From Verrucomicrobiota bacterium (lineage in GTDB: Bacteria; Verrucomicrobiota; Verrucomicrobiia; Limisphaerales; DSYF01), in NCBI GenBank assembly GCA_025457615.1, contig JALOTZ010000001.1, positions 1 to 64,000 of the forward strand: 64,000 nucleotides of DNA, written 5' to 3'. Position 1 is the stretch's first letter. The number at the start of each line of letters is the position of its first letter. A program made the position numbers and the translations under genes. A model generated the notes under the pieces. The model saw nothing but the letters and a program-made list of their open reading frames with translations, had not been told where the DNA came from and ran no database searches. Positions 8,205 through 16,439 of this stretch are shown here, piece after piece.

Positions 8205-9398
8205 TCACACAGGGAGTTTCTTGCGCGGACGGTCCCCGGCGCAGGACTCGAAGAAGGCGGCCATTTCCTTCAGAATGCCCGCCGGATCGTTGCGGGACCG
8301 ACTGTAGGCAGCGATGTCGGGGTGCAGCTTCGCCCCGCCGATCAAGGCCTGTAACCGCTCCTGGAATTCCTCGACCGACTTCACCACGTATCCGTTCTGT
8401 CCGTTGTCCACCAGGTCGTTGCAGCCCGGGATATCAAAGGCGACGGTCGGACGCCCCAGCGCCAGCGCTTCCTGCACATTGTAGGGGTAGCCTTCCCAGC
8501 CGCTGGTGCTGATGAACAGGTCGGCCTTGCGATAGGCGGACGCCATGCTGGTGTTTTCCACATGGCCCCAATAGGTCACGTTCTTCCACCGATCCCGGCA
8601 GGCCAGGACCAGGGGGCGCAGGTCGCCATCGCCGCAGATTTGCCAGGCAACCCGGTCCTGGTGCCTGGGGTTGATGCGATCGATCAGTTCGACCAGTTCC
8701 TGCACACCCTTCTGCTGGGTCAGGCGTCCAGCCCACAGGATGTTGAACCGGTGGGGCGCAAATTCGCCCTGGAACAGAAACCGGTCGGCCTTGGCGGCGA
8801 ACCCGGCGGCATCGAACGGGTAGTAGATCCGCGCGATCTGGGCGCGCGGAAATTGTTTCCGGTAAACCTCCTTCGAGAAATTGTTGATGACGTGGAAGCC
8901 GGTGACGCCCCGGGCGGCCCAGGTGTAGAGCAGGGAGGTGTAAAGCACGTTGTGCAGACGTGCATGGAAACTGTTCGCCCGGAGATACAGGTGCGGAATG
9001 TGACAGCCGAAGATGACGGGCGGCACCCGCCGATACCCCATGCCGAACTTGATCAGGAAGGGTTCCGTGAACTCGTTCCGCGCGTAAAGAACATCGTAGT
9101 CCTGCAGCCGCTGGCGGAGTTCGGCATAGTTCCGGTTCTTGAGGTAGCGCGCCTTGCCCAGCTTGGCGGTGATGGACTCGTAGGATTCCCGGTAAAGCAG
9201 GTGCTTCTCGAACTTCCGCCCGAAATAGAAATCGTGCATCCGGTTGTAACGCAGGTTGAAGGCGTCATCCATCGTGAAGATGTCCACCTGCACCCCGTCG
9301 AGCTCCGACAGGTCCCGGGCCGTCTCGATGAAATACTTCTCCAATCCCCCGCCAATCTCCAACAGGGTGGCTGCGTAGTAGGCGACGCGCATCGGCAA
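8205..9398 (-). CDS. Glycosyltransferase, GT4-like (GT-B fold)
   Basis: About 397 aa. The N-terminus MRVAYYAATLLEIGGGLEKY has the glycine-rich loop typical of GT-B glycosyltransferases. The C-terminal half carries NILWAGRLTQQKGVQELVEL, a nucleotide-sugar-binding stretch, then ADLFISTSGWEGYPYNVQEA, the EX7E-type motif of the GT4 family, followed by ALGRPTVAFDIPGCNDLV. It probably transfers a sugar from a nucleotide-sugar donor to a glycan or lipid carrier. It sits 250 bp upstream of the methyltransferase on the same strand; the gap holds no gene. Confidence 0.88.
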   Translation of the reverse strand: MPMRVAYYAATLLEIGGGLEKYFIETARDLSELDGVQVDIFTMDDAFNLRYNRMHDFYFGRKFEKHLLYRESYESITAKLGKARYLKNRNYAELRQRLQDYDVLYARNEFTEPFLIKFGMGYRRVPPVIFGCHIPHLYLRANSFHARLHNVLYTSLLYTWAARGVTGFHVINNFSKEVYRKQFPRAQIARIYYPFDAAGFAAKADRFLFQGEFAPHRFNILWAGRLTQQKGVQELVELIDRINPRHQDRVAWQICGDGDLRPLVLACRDRWKNVTYWGHVENTSMASAYRKADLFISTSGWEGYPYNVQEALALGRPTVAFDIPGCNDLVDNGQNGYVVKSVEEFQERLQALIGGAKLHPDIAAYSRSRNDPAGILKEMAAFFESCAGDRPRKKLPV

Positions 9399-9676
9399 GA
9401 CGTATCAAATCCTTCGTCCCTGACAAGCCATTCGCAGCTGCGACCCCTGAACTTCGCAGCCGTGGACGCCTGCCTGTGCGGGGCACGCAGACAGGTAAGT
9501 CCGCGCTGATCTCCTGCTCCGAGAGCGCAAGCGCGCCCGAATGGCTGAGGGCGACGTCCAGTTCGCGATCATGCGCCGACGGACGGACGGCGGCTGCGGT
9601 TGATATTCGATGACCGGAACGCAGCCCGACCCGCCCAGGGTGGACGTGGCCCGGCGGCGTGGTTCATCAACAGACT

Positions 9677-10927
9677 TCAACGTCTTCTCCGCCGCCCCCC
9701 CCGCCCGCCGCCGGGTGCGAACACATACCCGCCCCGAACCCGCACCGCCGTCGCCTTGCCCGGATGACCGCCCCCCCCACGTTTGTCCGCGTCGAACAGG
9801 GCCGTGTAGCGGTAGTCAAAACCCTCGAGCTTTTCCCGGGCGATCTTCTGGCTGATGAACCGTTCGATGGCGTAAACATGCGGCGCATCCTCGGCCACCA
9901 TCAGCGTGAACGCGTCGCCGCGCGCCTCCGCCCGTCCGGTCCGGCCAATGCGATGAATGTAATCCTCCGGATGCTGCGGCACGTCATAGTTGATCACGTG
10001 GCTCACATCGGCGATATCCAGCCCGCGCGCCGCGATATCGGTCGCCACCAGCACTTCGTACTTGCCGTCCCGGAACCCGCGCAGCGCCTCCTCCCGCTCC
10101 CGCTGGGTGCGGTTGGAATGCAGCACGGCCACGGCGTGATTGTTCTTCTTGAGCAGGCGCGCCACCGAATCGGCCCCGTGCTTCGTGCGGCAAAACGTGA
10201 TGGCTGAATCCCAGTTGACCCGCTCCAGCAACGCGAGCAACAGGTCGCTCTTCTGCGAATCGGCCACCGGATAGATGACGTGCTTGACGGTTTCCGCCGG
10301 GGAACGGCGCGCGCCGATCTCGATGGTCTCGGGCTGATGCATCGCCCACTGGATCAGCGTTTCGATCTCGGGCGGAATGGTGGCGGAGAAGAGCGCCGTG
10401 TGACGCTTCTTCGGGCATTGGTCAAGGATCCGGCGCACGTCCGGCAGGAAGCCCATGTCCAGCATGCGATCGGCTTCGTCGAGCACCAGAAACTGGACGG
10501 CGCCCAGACGGCAGTTGCGCTGTTGCAGGTGATCGAGCAGGCGGCCGGGTGTGGCCACAATGACGTCCACCCCCTTCTGCAACGCCTCCATCTGCCGTCC
10601 ATATCCCACCCCGCCGTAGAACGCGGCCACGCGCAGGTTGGTGAACCGCGCATGATCGCGGAAGGCGGTCTCCACCTGCGACGCCAGCTCCCGGGTGGGC
10701 TCCAGGATCAAAGCGCGCGGTTCCTTCTGCGGAGTGTCCAGCCGGGTCAGAATGGGCAGCGCAAACGCCGCCGTCTTGCCCGTGCCCGTCTGGGCGCTGC
10801 CAATCACATCCTTTCCCCCGAGGATCAACGGAATGGCACGCAGTTGAATGGGGGTCGGATCCACGTATCCCATGGCCTTGACCCCGTCGAGAACCTTGCT
10901 GGACAAGCCTAACTGGCTGAATGGCAT
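9677..10927 (-). CDS. rhlE: DEAD-box ATP-dependent RNA helicase, RhlE-like
   Basis: 416 aa. All DEAD-box motifs are visible: Q motif (GYVDPTPIQLRAIP), Walker A AQTGTGKT, PTRELASQV, TPGRLLDHL, DEAD (VLDEADRML), SAT (LFSATIP), then the C-terminal RecA domain with TDIAARGLDI and HRIGRTGRA. The C-terminus is a short Gly/Arg-rich tail (PGGGRGGRRRRR), as in RhlE-type proteins that act in ribosome assembly and RNA turnover. The start at ATG 10927 (MPFSQLGLS) matches the family N-terminus; the upstream extension is rejected. It is flanked upstream by a palindromic repeat element. Confidence 0.93.
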   Translation of the reverse strand: MPFSQLGLSSKVLDGVKAMGYVDPTPIQLRAIPLILGGKDVIGSAQTGTGKTAAFALPILTRLDTPQKEPRALILEPTRELASQVETAFRDHARFTNLRVAAFYGGVGYGRQMEALQKGVDVIVATPGRLLDHLQQRNCRLGAVQFLVLDEADRMLDMGFLPDVRRILDQCPKKRHTALFSATIPPEIETLIQWAMHQPETIEIGARRSPAETVKHVIYPVADSQKSDLLLALLERVNWDSAITFCRTKHGADSVARLLKKNNHAVAVLHSNRTQREREEALRGFRDGKYEVLVATDIAARGLDIADVSHVINYDVPQHPEDYIHRIGRTGRAEARGDAFTLMVAEDAPHVYAIERFISQKIAREKLEGFDYRYTALFDADKRGGGGHPGKATAVRVRGGYVFAPGGGRGGRRRRR

Positions 10928-10989
10928 GGACGGACAGTAACAGCCGCCCGAGGGTTTGGAAACCAAAATGCCGGGCGCCCGGTTGCATC

Positions 10990-11149
10990 GGGTGCATCTT
11001 GACACTGTCCCGGCGCGCGGCCTTCAGGCCGCTTCAGGGTTCGAGCGCATCAAGACGAAACTACTGGCTGGTGGGCGGGCGGACGGTGAAGCGGCGTAAA
11101 CGCCGCGCTCCCGCCAATTTGGCCTCGTGGACAGTGCCAAGATGCACCC
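10990..11149. repeat. Family-1 palindromic element (REPIN-like), copy A
   Basis: 160-bp element with 21-nt imperfect terminal inverted repeats. GGGTGCATCTTGACACTGTC plus C (10990-11010) pairs with 11129-11149 at 20 of 21 positions. Inside each end sits a perfect hairpin: GCGGCCTTCAGGCCGC at 11017-11032 and GCGGCGTAAACGCCGC at 11091-11106. The two are in inverted orientation, each half reading GCGCGGC-N6-GCCGCTTCA. A second copy with the same architecture is at 51891-52054. It holds no ORF and fills most of the 399-bp gap (10928-11326) between rhlE and the cox operon end. Confidence 0.85.
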
Positions 11150-11326
11150 GGTTGCATCCGTTGACTGGATCCAACACCCCGGGTTCAGTCGGCGGCACGC
11201 CCCGCGCGTTTGGGGGCTTCGAGGAGGTTCCAACCCGGCACGCCTCGTCGCGATCCCGGCAGAACAGGGCCGTCTGGCTTGCACCCTGAGCCGATCAGGA
11301 CGCCCTGGAACCGGGCGCGGTCCGGC

Positions 11327-12079
11327 CTATTCAAAGCTCATCGAGGCGCCGCTGTGGGACGCGAGCCAGGCGGCGTAATCCTCCGGCGTGTCCACCACCA
11401 GCCGACCGCCCGACATCTGGGCATGACCGTTGCCGCAGAGCTGGGCGCAATACACCTGGTAGCGACCCGTCTGGGTCGGCTCGAACCACATCGGAATCCG
11501 CATGCCGGGAATCGCGTCCTGCGTGGACCGCATGGCCACAATCCGGAAGGAGTGAATGACGTCCTTGGAACTGATCTGGGTAATGACCGGCTTGTTGACG
11601 GGCACATGGAATTCATTCAACACCTGCACGTCGTCCTTGCCGTTCGGGTCATTCGGGTCCACGCCAAAAAGATTGTTGTCCCGCACCCACGCCATGTCCT
11701 GCCGTCCGAACTTCCCATCCGGACCCGCGTACCGGAAATTCCAGGCGAACTGTTGTCCCACCACCTGCACCACCGTGGCCTCCTCGGCTTGGGGAAACTT
11801 CCCGACCACCTCGCCCCAGAGCGGCACCGCCAGGCAGACCAGCAGCAGGGCTTCGACTCCGGCCACCCCCACTTCAAGGTAGTTGGAGAAGTGGCTGCGC
11901 ACGCCCGCGTAGTTGGCCTGGGGCGACTTCGACTGGCGGAACCGGTAGAGGGTGTACAGGAAGTAGCACAGCCAGCCGACAAACAGCACGATCATCAGCC
12001 AGTGAACGTAGCCGATGAAGTTGTCCACTTTGTGGCCGTGCGCGGAGGCCACTTCCGGAAGTCCAAGCAGTTTGTTCAT
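11327..12079 (-). CDS. coxB: Cytochrome c oxidase subunit II
   Basis: 250 aa. Two N-terminal transmembrane segments (about 21-46 and 70-90) are followed by a periplasmic cupredoxin domain. The domain carries the complete binuclear CuA site: His in DVIHSFRIVAM and CAQLCGNGHAQM (CxxxCxxxHxxM). No cytochrome c domain is fused at the C-terminus, so electron entry needs a separate cytochrome. It accepts electrons and passes them to subunit I. It is the last gene of the cox operon; its ATG at 12079 overlaps the preceding mini gene stop by ATGA. An upstream in-frame extension is non-homologous and rejected. Confidence 0.95.
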   Translation of the reverse strand: MNKLLGLPEVASAHGHKVDNFIGYVHWLMIVLFVGWLCYFLYTLYRFRQSKSPQANYAGVRSHFSNYLEVGVAGVEALLLVCLAVPLWGEVVGKFPQAEEATVVQVVGQQFAWNFRYAGPDGKFGRQDMAWVRDNNLFGVDPNDPNGKDDVQVLNEFHVPVNKPVITQISSKDVIHSFRIVAMRSTQDAIPGMRIPMWFEPTQTGRYQVYCAQLCGNGHAQMSGGRLVVDTPEDYAAWLASHSGASMSFE

Positions 12080-12333
12080 GGTTTGGAGACGGGGTTTGAA
12101 GGGATCGAGTTCCGGCTGAAACGCCGGCCCACCACCACGAAGGTGGAGGCGATGCACACCAGCACCACCCCGATCACCCCCAGCAGGGTGTAGATGCCCC
12201 AGTTCATGCCCTGGGCCATTTCGGAGTCCGACTGTCCGAAACAGGCGGTGCAGGCCATCGCCGGGGTGGCCACGCTGGCGAACACGGCCAGCGGAAGGCG
12301 CAGACGAAGCAGGTTTGTGGCTGTTCTTTTCAC
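12076..12333 (-). CDS. Small membrane protein in cox operon (85 aa)
   Basis: 85 aa from GTG 12331-12333, which overlaps the upstream mini gene stop as GTGA; its own stop overlaps coxB as ATGA. Both overlaps indicate coupled translation. The N-terminus (KRTATNLLRLRLPLAVFASV...) looks like a signal peptide ending near TPAMA. A mature region CTACFGQSDSEMAQGMNWG with two Cys follows, then one hydrophobic transmembrane helix (IYTLLGVIGVVLVCIASTFVVV) and a basic tail. I do not recognise a named family. Position suggests an accessory subunit or assembly factor of the oxidase; the paired Cys could bind copper, but that is inference. Confidence 0.75.
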   Translation of the reverse strand: MKRTATNLLRLRLPLAVFASVATPAMACTACFGQSDSEMAQGMNWGIYTLLGVIGVVLVCIASTFVVVGRRFSRNSIPSNPVSKP

Positions 12334-12539
12334 AGGTAGCTTTGCCCTTTGGTTTTCTTCAGGAAGCGGATCTCGTAAACGATCAGGCCGACGCCGGCCA
12401 GAAGCCCCCCCACACCCAGCCAAAGGTCGAACGGCCCGGGCACGGGCGAAAGGTGGTTCCTGATCCCCCACACACCGCAGCCGAACGCCATGGCGCTGGA
12501 GATCGTGATGAACAGGACGTGAAAGGCTTTCAAGGACAT
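12330..12539 (-). CDS. Small two-helix membrane protein in cox operon (69 aa)
   Basis: 69 aa starting MSLKAFHVLFITISS. Two hydrophobic segments (about 6-26 and 38-58) are followed by a basic tail RFLKKTKGQSYL. It lies 3 nt after coxD and overlaps the next mini gene by GTGA, so it belongs firmly in the operon. There is no recognised domain. It could be a minor oxidase subunit or assembly peptide. Its conservation of gene order could be tested in relatives. Confidence 0.75.
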   Translation of the reverse strand: MSLKAFHVLFITISSAMAFGCGVWGIRNHLSPVPGPFDLWLGVGGLLAGVGLIVYEIRFLKKTKGQSYL

Positions 12540-12542
12540 GGC

Positions 12543-12857
12543 TCAATCCGCGGTGGCTCCCGGCAGGTCGTGGTGGGCCAGGATGGTCAGAGCAAACATG
12601 CAAACCAGGAAGATGGCGGTGAAGGCCAGCACCCCATAAATCATCTTCTTCTCGGACAACAGGTGCATCATGTGCCCCAGCACCAGAAAGGCCTGGAACC
12701 CTGCAATGCACAGGGCGACGATGACGTTAATGGACCGGTTGCCGAAGGGAATGTACGACGCCCCCGCCGTCATCAGCGTGGCCAGCAGCATCAAGCCGAA
12801 AATGGCCAAATACTTTCGAATTTGCACCGGCGCGTTGCCGGGTGAATGTCCACTCAT
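12543..12857 (-). CDS. coxD: Cytochrome c oxidase subunit IV (caa3/bo3-type, CoxD/CtaF)
   Basis: 104 aa with three predicted hydrophobic segments. It has the prokaryotic COX4 pattern, including LCIAGFQAFLVLGHMMHLL and a C-terminal helix ending in ILAHHDLPGATAD. Family proteins are small non-catalytic subunits that stabilise subunits I and III. It is positioned 3 nt downstream of coxC and 3 nt upstream of the next mini gene, so it is operonic. Confidence 0.88.
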   Translation of the reverse strand: MSGHSPGNAPVQIRKYLAIFGLMLLATLMTAGASYIPFGNRSINVIVALCIAGFQAFLVLGHMMHLLSEKKMIYGVLAFTAIFLVCMFALTILAHHDLPGATAD

Positions 12858-12860
12858 AAA

Positions 12861-13640
12861 TCAGAGCAAGTACAGAACAGGGAACAGGAAAACCCAGACC
12901 AAGTCCACGAAATGCCAGTAGAGCCCGGCAATCTCGATCCGGTTGGTGAAATGCTCGGGTGCCGTGTGCCACATCCGGCTGCCCGGCCCCCAGAAGTAGC
13001 CCATGACGAGAATCCCCCCCACCAGGTGCAACGCGTGCAGCCCGGTCATGGTCCAATACAACGCCAGGTAGGTGTTCATCCGCGGCTTGTAAGCCTCCAC
13101 CTTCTTCACCTCCGCCGTGGCCAGCTTGAATTCCTCGTGCTGAAGCTGCCTGAATTCCCGGCTGCGCCGGTCCAGGAACGCCTTCGGACTGTCCGCCTCG
13201 ACCCCGTGCAGGACCAGATGGTCCGCCGTGCGCTCGACCAGATGCCCGTCCACCACCTGGCCGCTGTTCAGGGTGACCTGGTAATGCGAGAGCTTGTCGC
13301 GGTATTCGAACGACTTGATCCCCAGGAAGGTGATCGCCAGCAAGAGGGTGGTGCCAAGGAAAACCTTGAAGCGACCGAACTGGTTGGACTTCAGGGCCGC
13401 CCACGCAAAGGTGATGGTGATGCTCGAGCTGATCAGCAGGATGGTGTTGAGTGTGCCCAGCGGAATGTTGAGCCAGCCACGCGGCCAGAGTCCGCCCGGC
13501 GCCCCCACCCGCAAGAGCACGTACGAGGAAAACAACCCGCCAAACAGCATGACCTCGGACGCCAGGAACAGCCACAGACCGACCTTGGCGTTGTAAAGCC
13601 CGGTGTCCGGGCGCGCTTTGACCGTGTAGGGAATCTCCAT
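12861..13640 (-). CDS. coxC: Cytochrome c oxidase subunit III with enlarged loop
   Basis: 259 aa from ATG 13640. Transmembrane helices typical of subunit III are seen: GLWLFLASEVMLFGGLFSSY near the N-terminus, TMTGLHALHLVGGI and GLYWHFVDLVWVFLFPVLYL near the end. Between FLGIKSFEYRDKLSH and MNTYLALYW lies a charged, non-membrane segment of about 75 residues (114-188). It contains VTLNSGQVVDGHLVERTAD and a heptad-like stretch, whereas related subunits have a loop nearer 25-30 residues there. The role of the loop is unknown. It lies 2 nt downstream of coxA. Confidence 0.92.
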   Translation of the reverse strand: MEIPYTVKARPDTGLYNAKVGLWLFLASEVMLFGGLFSSYVLLRVGAPGGLWPRGWLNIPLGTLNTILLISSSITITFAWAALKSNQFGRFKVFLGTTLLLAITFLGIKSFEYRDKLSHYQVTLNSGQVVDGHLVERTADHLVLHGVEADSPKAFLDRRSREFRQLQHEEFKLATAEVKKVEAYKPRMNTYLALYWTMTGLHALHLVGGILVMGYFWGPGSRMWHTAPEHFTNRIEIAGLYWHFVDLVWVFLFPVLYLL

Positions 13641-13642
13641 GT

Positions 13643-15427
13643 CTAGGCCTTGGCCGGAAGTTCGTTCTGCGGGGTGAAATCCTTGGACGCCCCGGGGACG
13701 CTGTACTCGTAGGGGCCCCGATACACCTGAATGGGTTTGTCGAAATTCCCGTGCCCCGGCGGCGTGGGCGTCTGCCATTCGAGCGTGGTGGCGTTCCACG
13801 GGTTGTCCGACGTGACCCGGGGACCGCGGGCGATGCTGTAGAAAAAGTTGATGATGAACGGAATCTGCGCCAGGGCCAGGCAGACCGCCCCCCACAGGAT
13901 GACCCGGTTCAACTCATGCACGTCCGGTCGCAGGGCGTAGGTGGCACCGCCATCCGACATCCGGCGCAGCATGCCGCTCAACCCCTGCACGAACATGGGC
14001 ATGAACACCACGTTCATGAAGATCAGCGAGCCCCAGAAGTGCACCCGGCCCCAGAACTCGTTCATCACCCGCCCGGTCACCTTCGGGAACCAGAAGTAAA
14101 TGCCGGCAAACAAGGCAAAGATCGTTCCCGGCGCCACCACGTAATGGAAGTGGCCAATGACATAGTAGGTGTCGTGCAGATGAATGTCGCTGTAGCTGAA
14201 TCCCAGCGGCAGCCCCGTCAGCCCCCCGATGCCAAACATCGGCAGGAAAGCCGACGCAAACAACATCGGGGTGTTGAACCGAATCGAACCGCCCCAGAGC
14301 GAAATCAGCAGGCAGGTGAGGATGATCACGGACGGAACCGAGATCAGCATGGTCGTCGTCTGGAAGAACGTGGCGATGGTCGTCCCCATGCCTGTCAGAT
14401 ACATGTGGTGCGCCCAGACGATGAAAGAGATGAAGCCGAGCGCCAACGCCGCATACACCAGCGTCTTGTAGCCCCACAGCGGCTTGCGCGTGTTGTTGGC
14501 AATGATCTCCGCGATGATCCCCAGCGCCGGCAGGATCAACACGTAAACCTCGGGATGCGCCAGGAACCAGAAGAGGTGCTGCCACAACAAAGGACTGCCC
14601 CCGCCGCTCGCCTGCCCCACCGCGCCACCCACCGCCAAACCCGTCGGCAGAAAGAAACTGGTCCCCGCCACCTTGTCCATCAACTGCATCACCCCCGCCG
14701 CCTCCAGCGGTGGGAAAGCCAGAAGCAGGAGAAACGAGGCCACAAACTGCGCCCAGACGAAAAAGGGCAGCCGCATCCAGGTCATTCCCGGCGCACGCAA
14801 CTGGATGATCGTCGCAATGATGTTCACGGACCCCAGCAGCGAGGACGTGATCAGGAACACCATCCCCAGCAACCAGAAGGTCTGACCGTCCGTGGGGATG
14901 GCGTTGGCCAGCGGCGGATAGGACGTCCAACCCGCCTGGGCCGCCCCGCCGGGAATGAAGAAACTGGCGAACATGATGATGCCACCAAGAAAGTAGAACT
15001 GGTAGCTGGTCATGTTCAGCCGCGGAAAAGCCATGTCGATGGCCCCGATCTGCAGCGGGACCAGGTAATTGCCAAACGCGCCCACCGCCAACGGCACGAT
15101 GGCCAGGAACACCATGATCGTCCCGTGCATCGCCCCAAACGAGTTGTAAAGATCCGGCGACATCATCCCACCCTTCGCCACCTGCCCCAACACCGCCTCC
15201 AGCAGCGGTCCCACCACGGGAACCGGCTGGCCCGGATGCGCGATCTGCCAGCGCATGGTCAGCATCAGGAAAAAACCAAAGAGCAGGAAAATCAAGGCGG
15301 TCAGACCGTATTGAATCCCCACGACCTTGTGGTCGGTCGAGAAGACATACTGGCGCAAGAACCCCGGCTCGGCGTGGGGCTCGGCGTGCGCCGCGCCGTG
15401 GGGCATGGACTGGATGGCCGTCTGCAT
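13643..15427 (-). CDS. coxA: Cytochrome c oxidase subunit I
   Basis: 594 aa from ATG 15427 (MQTAIQSMPHG); an in-frame TTG at 15523 would add 32 residues with no subunit-I character. The N-terminal STDHKVVGIQYG is canonical. Haem a and CuB ligands are visible in SFGAMHGTIMVF, FWFLAHPEVYVLILP (the His-Tyr crosslink pair), FIVWAHHMYLTG and YYVIGHFHYVVAPG. It is the catalytic core of an aa3/caa3-type oxidase that reduces O2 and pumps protons. The operon order is ctaA-ctaB-coxA-coxC-coxD-two mini genes-coxB; coxB last rather than first is somewhat unusual. Confidence 0.96.
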   Translation of the reverse strand: MQTAIQSMPHGAAHAEPHAEPGFLRQYVFSTDHKVVGIQYGLTALIFLLFGFFLMLTMRWQIAHPGQPVPVVGPLLEAVLGQVAKGGMMSPDLYNSFGAMHGTIMVFLAIVPLAVGAFGNYLVPLQIGAIDMAFPRLNMTSYQFYFLGGIIMFASFFIPGGAAQAGWTSYPPLANAIPTDGQTFWLLGMVFLITSSLLGSVNIIATIIQLRAPGMTWMRLPFFVWAQFVASFLLLLAFPPLEAAGVMQLMDKVAGTSFFLPTGLAVGGAVGQASGGGSPLLWQHLFWFLAHPEVYVLILPALGIIAEIIANNTRKPLWGYKTLVYAALALGFISFIVWAHHMYLTGMGTTIATFFQTTTMLISVPSVIILTCLLISLWGGSIRFNTPMLFASAFLPMFGIGGLTGLPLGFSYSDIHLHDTYYVIGHFHYVVAPGTIFALFAGIYFWFPKVTGRVMNEFWGRVHFWGSLIFMNVVFMPMFVQGLSGMLRRMSDGGATYALRPDVHELNRVILWGAVCLALAQIPFIINFFYSIARGPRVTSDNPWNATTLEWQTPTPPGHGNFDKPIQVYRGPYEYSVPGASKDFTPQNELPAKA

Positions 15428-15536
15428 GATCAAGAGTGGCTGGCTCGACGCGTCCGGGCTTTTCTTGCCCTCGGGCGGCCAACATGGGTTTGGACGATGA
15501 CGTTTTGCATGAAGATCTGTCAACGGGATTTGCGCC

Positions 15537-16439
15537 TCAGCCGGCTTTGTCGAGCACCAGCATGATGAGATTCAACGGCAGGTAAAGGATGGACGCCAGG
15601 AAGAGGCGTCGGGCGCTGCGAGCATGGAGTTGGCGGCGGAAGACCACCGCGCAGGCCAGGAACCCGGCCCCCAGCAGGAGCGTGCAGCCCAGGTAGAAAA
15701 CACCCACCAACCCCAAGGCAAACGGCAACACACTCACCGCCAAAAGAGCCGCCGCGTGGCTGATGGCCTGCCACCCGGTGCGGCTGCCGTCCGGGTCCAC
15801 TGCGGGCAGCATGACAAATCCCGCCTTGGAATACTCCTCACGATACAGCCACGCGATGGCCATGAAATGGGGTACCTGCCAGAACGCCAGCAAGCCAAAC
15901 AGCGCCCAGCCTTCCAAAGCGAGCTCTCCCCGCGCCGCCGTCCAGCCCATCAGCGGCGGCAGTCCGCCAGGCACGGCTCCGACAATGGTGTTGAGCCAGG
16001 TGATCCTCTTCAGCGGCGTGTAAATGAACAGGTAACTCACCAGCGTCACCGCGCCGAGCAGGCTGGTGAGGAGATTGACAGCCAGGGCCAGGTAAACCAG
16101 GCCGGACAACCCGCACGCGCCGCCGAACAAGAGCACCGTCTCGGGTTGCATGCGTCCGGACGGCAGCGGACGATCCTGCGTCCGCCGCATTCGGGCATCG
16201 AAGTCCCGCTCCAGGAACTGGTTTAAGGCCGCCGCCCCGGCGGCCAGCAACCCGGTCCCCGCCAGCGCGTGGATCAGCAAGGGCAGGTTCAGTCCGGGCG
16301 AGGATCCCAGATAGAAGCCAACGGCAGCCGTCAGCAACACCAGCAGGGTCAGGCGCGCCTTGACCAGCTCGCTGAACACCGCGAGCCGGCTCTTGGTGGG
16401 AGCCAGGGTTGTCGGGGTGATTTCGGCTGCGGCCTTCAT
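15537..16439 (-). CDS. ctaB: Protohaem IX farnesyltransferase (haem O synthase)
   Basis: 300 aa integral-membrane UbiA-family prenyltransferase. The first Asp-rich motif is visible in NQFLERDFDARMRRTQDRPL, the second region in YTPLKRITWLNTIVGAVPG, and the later FWQVPHFMAIAWLYREEY typical of haem O synthases. It converts haem B to haem O using farnesyl diphosphate, supplying haem A synthase and the oxidase. Start ATG 16439 overlaps the ctaA stop (16436) by ATGA. A 109-nt gap separates it from coxA. Confidence 0.95.
   Translation of the reverse strand: MKAAAEITPTTLAPTKSRLAVFSELVKARLTLLVLLTAAVGFYLGSSPGLNLPLLIHALAGTGLLAAGAAALNQFLERDFDARMRRTQDRPLPSGRMQPETVLLFGGACGLSGLVYLALAVNLLTSLLGAVTLVSYLFIYTPLKRITWLNTIVGAVPGGLPPLMGWTAARGELALEGWALFGLLAFWQVPHFMAIAWLYREEYSKAGFVMLPAVDPDGSRTGWQAISHAAALLAVSVLPFALGLVGVFYLGCTLLLGAGFLACAVVFRRQLHARSARRLFLASILYLPLNLIMLVLDKAG

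Noticed and set aside
9469-9495. Imperfect hairpin CCTGCCTGTGCGGGGCACGC as a terminator
   Set aside because: Several mismatches and no T-run; it lies upstream of the glycosyltransferase start, where a terminator of rhlE on that strand is possible but unsupported.
13751-15565. 604-codon + strand open frame opposite coxA
   Set aside because: Antisense to coxA, with Arg/Gln/His-rich low-complexity sequence. Explained by high third-position GC.
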